A stretch of DNA of 5,559 bases, taken from the NCBI GenBank assembly GCA_025450555.1, contig JANWHF010000088.1, positions 1 to 5,559 on the forward strand, in the 5' to 3' direction. Within the stretch, counting starts at the first letter, position 1, and the number at the start of each line of letters is the position of its first letter. Positions 1-5,339 of the stretch are shown here, in pieces. The notes under the pieces were generated by a model. The model searched no databases, had not been told where the DNA came from, and worked only from the letters and a program-made list of their open reading frames with translations. The translations under genes were made by a program, and so were the position numbers. Origin of the DNA: Tepidisphaeraceae bacterium. GTDB lineage: Bacteria; Planctomycetota; Phycisphaerae; Tepidisphaerales; Tepidisphaeraceae.

Positions 1-46
1 AAATCGCTGACGGTCAAAGCGCACGCCTACACGGCATGAAAGGATC

Positions 47-1000
47 TCACGGCGCCGGATAGTTGGGCTTTTGCCCTTGCAGCACCGCCATGATGTCGCG
101 AACGACCCAGCTCATGTTTTCCAGGGCCGTGCGCGTGCGCGCCGCGACGTGAGGCGTCAGCAGGACATTTGGGAGCCCGAGCAACGGAAAATCCGGCTTG
201 GGTGGCTCGGGCCAGAAGACATCCAGCGCCGCGCCGGCCAATCGATTCGCTCGAATCGCGTCGGCCAGCGCTGCCGTGTCCAGCACTTCGCCCCGGCTCG
301 TGTTTAGCAGAATCGCATCGGGCTTCATCAGAGCAAGCTGCTCTCGCCCCACCATATTCTCATTGCCCGGCAGCATCGTCACATGCAGGCTCAGAATATC
401 CGCCTCGCGATACAATCGATCTTTCTCGACCGGCTCGGCTGGAAAAGCGAGCTGACTCTGCACGTCCAGCAGATCGTTATAAATCACGCGCATTCCAAAC
501 CCGTGCGTCGCGATATGGCCCACGCGCCGGCCGACACGTCCCATCCCCAGAATTCCCATCGTCAGCTCGTTGAGCTGCCTGCCGCGAACCGTGTTGCGAA
601 TGCGCTTGAACTCCGTTGGCTCATAGACCTTCTCGCGAAACAATGCCCACGGCCGAAGGAGTTGGAGGATGTATCCGAATATGAAATCCCCCACCGCCAG
701 CGTATTCGCGTCGGGCGTGTAAACGACCTCGATCCCCCTGCGCCGGCAGGCCGCGATGTCGATGTTCTCCAGCCCGACACCGCCGCGGCCTACCACTTTC
801 AGCTTCGGCGCGCCGGATAAAAACGCATCGGTCACGCGCGTGTAGGTTCGGACGATCAGGCCCTCCGCCAGCGCCAAACGCTGCGGAAATCGCGCATCGT
901 CTACCGGAATCTCCTCCACCGTCGCGCGCTGGCGCAACCAGTTGAGTGGAGTGGGATCGGATCCTTCCGTGACCAGAACCAGCGGTGGAGTGTTGCTCAC
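47..1000 (-). CDS. NAD-dependent D-2-hydroxyacid dehydrogenase (phosphoglycerate dehydrogenase-like)
   Basis: The 317-residue protein follows the two-domain plan of the D-isomer specific family: an N-terminal substrate domain, a Rossmann domain inserted at about 105-285, and a C-terminal return helix. Visible motifs are GRGGVGLENIDI (71-82), the dinucleotide loop G152-M-G154-R-V-G157 and D176 at the end of the second strand, which favours NAD over NADP. The catalytic triad is R236 (NTSRGE), E265 (WPEPP) and H284 (TPH). It would oxidise or reduce a 2-hydroxy/2-oxo acid in the cytosol. No ACT or other regulatory domain follows, so it is shorter than SerA enzymes with ACT domains. The usual VAEH before the first Rossmann helix reads VGDF (103-106), and PHVAARTRTA replaces the common PHIGAST. 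Serine synthesis is therefore possible but unproven; hydroxypyruvate/glyoxylate reductase is an alternative. The start is GTG 1000, in a GTGA overlap with the helicase stop, which implies translational coupling. Confidence 0.9.
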   Translation of the reverse strand: MSNTPPLVLVTEGSDPTPLNWLRQRATVEEIPVDDARFPQRLALAEGLIVRTYTRVTDAFLSGAPKLKVVGRGGVGLENIDIAACRRRGIEVVYTPDANTLAVGDFIFGYILQLLRPWALFREKVYEPTEFKRIRNTVRGRQLNELTMGILGMGRVGRRVGHIATHGFGMRVIYNDLLDVQSQLAFPAEPVEKDRLYREADILSLHVTMLPGNENMVGREQLALMKPDAILLNTSRGEVLDTAALADAIRANRLAGAALDVFWPEPPKPDFPLLGLPNVLLTPHVAARTRTALENMSWVVRDIMAVLQGQKPNYPAP

Positions 1001-2421
1001 CTGCGTCTCTTATGTCTTCGCGTAATCGGAATCTTTGCTCCAAGTCGCAACGGTTTGGGCGCAAGCGTCACCGGTTGCTCCGCGCTCACCGTTGCGCCGG
1101 TCGGTGAATAGACCCGATCAAACCGACTCTGCACCGGTTTCGCCTGCACCGCCTCTCCCGGCGGCAGATCCGTCCAATCGGCGGGCGGCGGCGTCGGTTC
1201 GAAACCTTCGAGCTTCGCCTGCGGGATGACCATGTTGATCAGCGCCTCAACCTTCGTCAGCTCATCCCCCTGCTCGCGCGTGACAAAAGTGAATGCCTTT
1301 CCCGCGGCTCCCATCCGCGCCGTGCGCCCGACGCGATGCACGTAAATCTCAGGATCTTCAGGAATATCGAAATTGATGATGTGGCTGATATCTGCCACGT
1401 CGATTCCCCGGCTGGCCAGGTCGGTCGCCACCAGCACGTCAAATTTCCCGCCGCGGAAATTCTTCATCACGCGGTCGCGCTTGTTCTGCGCCAGGTTGCC
1501 GTGGATTTCGCGGCATTCGATGCCGTCGGAATGCAGCCGCTTGGCGATCTTCTCCGCACCCCGCTTGGTTCGGCAGAAGACGATCGCCAGCTCCGGGTTT
1601 TCCTGCTCCAGCAGCTTCTTGAGAAGCCGATATTTGTCCCAGATCTGCACCGAAAAATAATATTGCTCGACGCTCTCGACCGTCGGCCTCTCATCGGCGC
1701 CGGGCGCGATGAGCTTTTCCACCGGCTCGCGCATGTATTTGCGCGCCAGTCTTTCGATTTCCTCCGAAATCGTCGCCGACACGAAAATTGTCTGATGCGC
1801 GCGATCCTGCGGCGGCGATTCGTTCTCCCCTTGCTGCGCGCCTTCTTCGCTCGGCTGCTCCTGTCGCCGCACGCCCTTCACGCGCGCCAGGATATTGCGG
1901 ATGTCGTCGCGGAAGCCGATGTCCAGCATCCGGTCCACTTCATCGAGCACGACGAAGCGGATGTTCTGGAAGTCGATGATTCGCCGATCCAGCAGATCGA
2001 TCACCCGGCCCGGGGTCCCGATCAGAATCTCCGGATGATACTTGAGATGCTTGACCTGGGCCGCGATCTTTTGGCCCCCATACACCGCCAGCGACCGGAT
2101 GGGCGTGTACTGCCCCAGCCGCTGTACCTCGGCCTCCACCTGCACCGCCAGCTCGCGCGTCGGCACCAGGATAATCGCCTGCGTCGCCAGCCCCTTCTGG
2201 CAGCGCGCCAGAATGGGAATGGAAAAGGCCGCGGTCTTGCCCGTGCCGGTGCGCGCCTGCCCCAGCAGATCAACCCCGGCCATCGCGCGGGGAATCAAAA
2301 GGGCCTGAATTTCCGAAGGCGTGGTGAATTTCAATTCCGCCAGCGCCCGCAAAATCGATGGCCGCACGCCCAGCGCAGCAAACGCCTCCGGCACCGGCGG
2401 GTGTTCAGTCTTGTCGCTCAA
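997..2421 (-). CDS. DEAD-box ATP-dependent RNA helicase (DEVD motif II)
   Basis: The 474-residue protein has all the RNA helicase motifs in order: Q motif with PSEIQ (35-39), motif I ARTGTGKT (56-63), Ia PTRELA (87-92), GG (115-116), Ib TPGR (136-139), II DEVD (160-163), III SAT (215-217), IV IVFCRTK (280-286), V ATDLASRGIDV (332-342) and VI HRVGRTAR (362-369). It should unwind RNA duplexes in the cytosol, in ribosome assembly, RNA decay or cold adaptation; which of these cannot be told. Oddities are Val in place of Ala in motif II and a polar 24-residue insertion between motifs II and III (about 185-208). A Pro-rich C-terminal extension ends in the basic RRHKRRR, a likely RNA contact. The start is TTG 2421, since an in-frame TGA lies just upstream. 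No strong ribosome site is present, and GTG 2394 is an alternative that still keeps the Q motif. Its stop overlaps the next gene start as GTGA. Confidence 0.95.
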   Translation of the reverse strand: MSDKTEHPPVPEAFAALGVRPSILRALAELKFTTPSEIQALLIPRAMAGVDLLGQARTGTGKTAAFSIPILARCQKGLATQAIILVPTRELAVQVEAEVQRLGQYTPIRSLAVYGGQKIAAQVKHLKYHPEILIGTPGRVIDLLDRRIIDFQNIRFVVLDEVDRMLDIGFRDDIRNILARVKGVRRQEQPSEEGAQQGENESPPQDRAHQTIFVSATISEEIERLARKYMREPVEKLIAPGADERPTVESVEQYYFSVQIWDKYRLLKKLLEQENPELAIVFCRTKRGAEKIAKRLHSDGIECREIHGNLAQNKRDRVMKNFRGGKFDVLVATDLASRGIDVADISHIINFDIPEDPEIYVHRVGRTARMGAAGKAFTFVTREQGDELTKVEALINMVIPQAKLEGFEPTPPPADWTDLPPGEAVQAKPVQSRFDRVYSPTGATVSAEQPVTLAPKPLRLGAKIPITRRHKRRR

Positions 2422-2430
2422 TGGTTTTCA

Positions 2431-2457
2431 AATCCGTTCATAAAGTGTGGACGGATT
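2431..2457 (-). repeat. Interrupted palindrome between the -10 box and the helicase start
   Basis: The arms AATCCGT (2457-2451) and ACGGATT (2437-2431, minus strand) are perfect complements with a 13-nt spacer. The left arm shares AAT with the proposed -10 box. The right arm contains the only GGA near the helicase start. It could be an operator or, if transcription starts further up, a hairpin hiding the ribosome site. There is no U-run, so terminator function is unlikely. Confidence 0.4.
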
Positions 2458-2483
2458 GTATGGAACGAGTGGAGATGGAACAA
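2455..2483 (-). promoter_or_regulatory. Candidate sigma70-like promoter for the helicase-dehydrogenase pair
   Basis: On the minus strand TTGTTC (2483-2478) is followed by exactly 17 nt and TACAAT (2460-2455). The -10 matches the consensus at 5 of 6 bases; the -35 matches only at TTG. A start near 2448 would give a leader of about 27 nt before the TTG codon. The region is clearly more AT-rich than the genes around it. Planctomycete promoter rules are not well known to me, so confidence is moderate. Confidence 0.45.
2460..2481 (-). repeat. Direct repeat GTTCCAT x2 over the candidate promoter
   Basis: GTTCCAT appears at 2481-2475 and 2466-2460 on the minus strand, with a 15-nt period. The first copy overlaps the proposed -35 box and the second ends on the first base of the -10 box. 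This arrangement would suit a tandem protein-binding site, but chance cannot be excluded. Confidence 0.35.
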
Positions 2484-2504
2484 GAAACTCAGTGCAATAT
2501 GCGT

Positions 2505-3179
2505 TTAAATCAGTTGATCCAGCCCCCCGAACCCCAGCATTTCATATGTGAAGAACGGCTCGGCGTACTCGGTCCCAATCCTCCCGCCATAAAACTTGCC
2601 CATGGTTTTGACCATATCGACGACGGGGCTGCTGTTTTCGATGAATTGGGAGCGGTAGGCATTGAGCGCGGCGATCTTCATTTCGATCTGATGGCTGACA
2701 TCCAGGCAAAACGTCGGCTGGAAATTCATTCGCAAATGCGTGCAGAAATAATAGATGATCCGTTTGGGATACCAGGGCTCGCCGGGGATCGTGGTCTTGG
2801 TCAGCTTGGCATCGAAGCGGGCATCTTCGCCGATGCGGGTGGTGGCGACGTGATCGGGATGCGCGTCGATCGGGTAAGGCAGAAAAATCCAGTTGGGCTG
2901 ATGCTGACGGATGACTGCCGCCACACGATGGCGCGCTTCCAGCGAATGCACGACCTGACGGTTGGGCAGGCCTAGAAGCGTGCGACTGACGCCTAATAAT
3001 TTGGCGGCGACAGCCGACTCCTCGGCCCGGCGCTCGGGAGTGCCCAACGGCGTCGGCTCGCCATTGGTCATATCCAATAGATGCACGCGATGTCCCTGCA
3101 CGACCATTCGCGCGATCGTTCCGCCCATCCCCAATTCCTGATCGTCCGGATGCGGACCAATGACTAGGATCGATGCCAT
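2505..3179 (-). CDS. bshB1: PIG-L family zinc deacetylase, BshB1-like (N-acetyl-glucosaminyl-malate deacetylase candidate)
   Basis: The protein has 224 residues, close to the usual BshB1 length of about 230. The N-terminal GPHPDDQELGMGG (residues 8-20) is the family zinc/catalytic loop. H10 and D13 are expected zinc ligands and D12 the general base, while the AHPDH motif supplies H107 and the third ligand H110. A KIAALNAYRSQF segment (168-179) and the GTEYAEPF segment (202-209) near the end are typical of BshB1 rather than of generic PIG-L enzymes. In bacillithiol synthesis BshB1 removes the acetyl group from GlcNAc-malate in the cytosol; no signal peptide is seen here. The ATG at 3179 is the first start in the frame and the protein begins right at the conserved strand. 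The gene lies 55 nt after the exported-protein gene and 83 nt before the helicase gene. The family and mechanism are secure; the exact substrate is inferred, and other GlcNAc conjugates remain possible. Confidence 0.88.
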   Translation of the reverse strand: MASILVIGPHPDDQELGMGGTIARMVVQGHRVHLLDMTNGEPTPLGTPERRAEESAVAAKLLGVSRTLLGLPNRQVVHSLEARHRVAAVIRQHQPNWIFLPYPIDAHPDHVATTRIGEDARFDAKLTKTTIPGEPWYPKRIIYYFCTHLRMNFQPTFCLDVSHQIEMKIAALNAYRSQFIENSSPVVDMVKTMGKFYGGRIGTEYAEPFFTYEMLGFGGLDQLI

Positions 3180-3181
3180 GG

Positions 3182-3214
3182 GCGAATCATATCCTCTCTG
3201 GTGGACAGATTCGC
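3182..3214 (-). repeat. Inverted repeat around the ribosome site of the BshB1-like gene
   Basis: The arms GCGAATC (3214-3208) and GATTCGC (3188-3182, minus strand) are perfect 7-bp complements separated by 19 nt. The loop holds the AGAGAGG ribosome site, and the 3' arm ends 2 nt before the ATG. There is no following U-run, so it is not an intrinsic terminator. The pairing is seen in the sequence; a role in translation control is inference. Confidence 0.4.
3193..3199 (-). promoter_or_regulatory. Ribosome binding site of the BshB1-like gene, unusually far from the ATG
   Basis: AGAGAGG on the minus strand lies 13 nt before ATG 3179, longer than the usual 5-9 nt. No closer purine-rich site exists. 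It sits inside the loop of a 7-bp inverted repeat (3182-3214); folding of that stem in the mRNA would shorten the effective distance to the start codon. Confidence 0.5.
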
Positions 3215-3234
3215 AAGGCGCAGAAGGGCGATGC

Positions 3235-5295
3235 TCATTTTGGCGAAACGGGCGCTCCGGCCAATCGCTTGGAGATCCAGTCGATCATGGCCTGTGCCGG
3301 TGTCGTATCCGTCGCGTCGGCTCCCTGCGACCAGAGCGACAAGGCAAAACTCGTCTCGCGCTCGGCAGCATACGGTTGCTCGCTCATCGGCGTCATGAGC
3401 TTCGCGCAGTCAGCGAAGTAGCCGGTCGGCAGCTTCGAGCAGGCCTGCGCATTTTGCGCGGCTTGAGCCGCCGCGCGAATGAGCGGTAAATATTGATTGT
3501 GGATGGCTGGCCATGCTGTCATCGGCGCTGCGTCATCATTTAAAAATGCAGTAAATGCAGCGATTGTTGCGTCCTGGTACGGTTGCAGAGCGGCGCGAAG
3601 CTGGTCGGAACTGATCGTCCAATCGACCCATTGCGTGAGCGAATCCATCTGCTGGATGATCGATTCGGTCGTCTCGGCCTCACGAAGGGAAGCATAGAGC
3701 GTATTGAAAGATTCGAGGCGTGCAAACGTAGATCGATCGAGAGGCTTGCCCGACCCTAGTTCCGTACCCAGTTCTGAAACCAGGTTCGCGCGGTGCGTTT
3801 CAATCGCTTCGGCCTGGTCACCCATGTACTGCTTCTTGATCTGGGGCGAAATCCCAGCAGATGCTGCGGTGAAAGCCCCGGCAATCTGCCCCAGCCGATC
3901 GGTATCCTGGACAAATTTGATTGCCGCGTCGCGACGAGCCGACGTCACGGCGCCAGCTAATTCGGTCATGGCTGTAACCGATCTTCGTTCGAGCATGCCA
4001 TAGGGACGAAGCTTGTAGGTTGAAAGCACCTGCACCGATTTGTTGAGCCGCTCGATGGAGCCGATCAGATCGAGCGAATTCCGCATCCGATCGATCAAGC
4101 CGCGCAGGCGGCTAAGTGTTCCTGTAGAACCATGTAGCGGATCAAAAGCCGACGCGGCATCCAGAAACTCGGTGCGCTCCGCAATGATCTGCTTTTGGAG
4201 CAGGTCGATCGCCTTCTGCTGATTGAGCGAAAGCCCGGCCGCGGAGTGAGGCTGATCGATCTCGGCTGAAATCGCGGCAAAGCGGCGAATCACCGCCAGA
4301 AGCAGCTCGCCCTTTTCCGGATTTCGCTGCGCCCAGTCCATGGCAGATGCCAGCTTAGTCTGCGAAGCGGCCGGCAGAGAAATCCCTTCACCGGCGCCTA
4401 TGAGCTGCTGGGGATCGTTGAGCGATGCAAGTCGATCGAAGCCAGCCTCGCGCGTGCGCGGATCGTTGATCAACGCCAGCGCCTGCGTGATCGCTGCTTC
4501 CGCTTGCGGCTTCGCGAGGGCATCACTGGGAAGCCCGCGAATGAGCGTCAGGGCCGATCGCAGAGATTGCTCCAGCGCCTGCGCTTCATCCTTTTTTTTG
4601 ACATCGGAAGCAGCCGTCGCCGCATACCTGGCAAGCATTTCCAATTCGTGCCGCAAGGGACCGGAAACTTCTGCCGATTGCGCTTGCGTCACAAGATCGG
4701 AAAGCGATTGCGAGCGGTTCGCCTCACTTGCCTGATCGGAAACGGCGGCCGGTCGCATTTTGGGCAGCTTGTCCACCTCGCCCTGGTTCGGCCCCGCCGC
4801 GAGAATCAAATCGGTCGCCATCGTCTGGCATGTCGAATCCAGATCGGCCACGCTCTTGATGGCAGGCAGTTTGTAAGTCATCTCATGCAGACGATGGAGC
4901 CCATCGAGCTGGGTCGGTGTCAGCGATGAAGGAGCGGACTGATATCGCTTAACGAGGCCATCGCCCACCGATGCAACCTCGCCGGCGCGCAAGGTGGCGC
5001 AAACCTGAAGAGGATCTCCCAGCGGAGCATCCGCCGCGTGGGCGAGCAGCCAGCGTTCGATCAAATGGATGTCAATCTGAAGATCGACTTTGGCGCGATC
5101 GGCTGCCGCCACATCGTTCTCGTGGGCAAGATCGACGGCAATTTGCGTTTCAAGCTCGGAAATCTGCTTGTCCAGCAACGTGACCTGTGGGCCAGTAGGT
5201 TTGGTCTCTGGCGCAGCGAATGCCGGCGCGGCCATCACGCACATCAGTGTGGCGTATCCCGCCATTCGCAAAGCTCGCAAGGTGAACTTTTTCAC
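3235..5295 (-). CDS. Exported Ala-rich helical protein of unknown function (686 aa)
   Basis: I do not recognise a family. The start is set at GTG 5295: it has a good AAGGGG ribosome site 5 nt upstream and directly begins a classic signal peptide. That peptide has a KK/R positive end, a hydrophobic core at about residues 8-22 and a cleavage site AFA/AP after residue 27. The first possible starts in this frame (TTG 5337, ATG 5334) would put 13-14 odd residues before the signal and abut the upstream stop. The mature part is almost all predicted helix, rich in Ala, Leu, Gln and Ser. It has Leu/Gln heptad-like stretches near residues 38-55 and 355-375, no further membrane segment and no lipobox. 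It has four mature cysteines, C99, C156, C619 and C630; the last two sit close together and could form a disulfide. No catalytic motif or clear repeat unit is visible. It is expected in the periplasm or outside the cell. It is probably co-transcribed with the glycosyltransferase fragment upstream and the deacetylase 55 nt downstream. Confidence 0.85.
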   Translation of the reverse strand: MKKFTLRALRMAGYATLMCVMAAPAFAAPETKPTGPQVTLLDKQISELETQIAVDLAHENDVAAADRAKVDLQIDIHLIERWLLAHAADAPLGDPLQVCATLRAGEVASVGDGLVKRYQSAPSSLTPTQLDGLHRLHEMTYKLPAIKSVADLDSTCQTMATDLILAAGPNQGEVDKLPKMRPAAVSDQASEANRSQSLSDLVTQAQSAEVSGPLRHELEMLARYAATAASDVKKKDEAQALEQSLRSALTLIRGLPSDALAKPQAEAAITQALALINDPRTREAGFDRLASLNDPQQLIGAGEGISLPAASQTKLASAMDWAQRNPEKGELLLAVIRRFAAISAEIDQPHSAAGLSLNQQKAIDLLQKQIIAERTEFLDAASAFDPLHGSTGTLSRLRGLIDRMRNSLDLIGSIERLNKSVQVLSTYKLRPYGMLERRSVTAMTELAGAVTSARRDAAIKFVQDTDRLGQIAGAFTAASAGISPQIKKQYMGDQAEAIETHRANLVSELGTELGSGKPLDRSTFARLESFNTLYASLREAETTESIIQQMDSLTQWVDWTISSDQLRAALQPYQDATIAAFTAFLNDDAAPMTAWPAIHNQYLPLIRAAAQAAQNAQACSKLPTGYFADCAKLMTPMSEQPYAAERETSFALSLWSQGADATDTTPAQAMIDWISKRLAGAPVSPK

Positions 5296-5300
5296 TTCAA

Positions 5301-5306
5301 CCCCTT
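5301..5306 (-). promoter_or_regulatory. Ribosome binding site deciding the GTG start of the exported protein
   Basis: On the minus strand AAGGGG is followed by 5 nt (TTGAA) and then GTG at 5295-5293. This is the best Shine-Dalgarno-like site in the window. Together with the signal peptide that begins at this GTG, it argues against the upstream in-frame TTG (5337) and ATG (5334). Confidence 0.7.
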
Positions 5307-5339
5307 CATCAATCTTTGCCCAGCCCCAAAACATCAATC
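5307..5339 (-). repeat. Short direct repeat GATTGATG x2
   Basis: GATTGATG occurs at 5339-5332 and again at 5314-5307 (minus strand), with a period of 25 nt. It lies in the gap between the glycosyltransferase stop and the exported-protein start. The first copy overlaps the TGA stop and the second runs into the ribosome binding site. The exact match is seen directly; any regulatory meaning is a guess, and a chance match is possible. Confidence 0.35.

Noticed and set aside
1..46. Possible start of a further gene (GTG at 24-22 on the minus strand, frame open to the edge)
   Set aside because: Only eight codons are visible and no ribosome site at proper spacing is present. No terminator hairpin is seen here either.
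66..77. GGGC-AAAA-GCCC mini hairpin near the dehydrogenase 3' end
   Set aside because: Only a 4-bp stem, inside coding sequence and with no U-run; not a terminator.
383..820. Plus-strand frame of 145 codons opposite the dehydrogenase
   Set aside because: It is a shadow of a gene with intact catalytic residues; no domain or ribosome site supports it.
1336..2508. A 390-residue open frame on the plus strand
   Set aside because: It lies antisense to the helicase, whose motifs are complete. Its product is His/Arg/Leu-rich without any domain, as expected for the opposite strand of a GC-rich gene.
2358..2975. A 205-residue plus-strand frame spanning the gap 2422-2504
   Set aside because: Most of it is antisense to the deacetylase and it has no recognisable motif. 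The gap it crosses carries minus-strand promoter-like signals instead.
3180..3234. Intrinsic terminator between the exported-protein and deacetylase genes
   Set aside because: The inverted repeat there has no T-tract and its loop carries the ribosome site, so read-through is more likely.
5296..5337. Upstream starts TTG 5337 / ATG 5334 for the exported protein
   Set aside because: They would place a Trp-rich segment before the signal peptide, and the AAGGGG site is positioned for GTG 5295.
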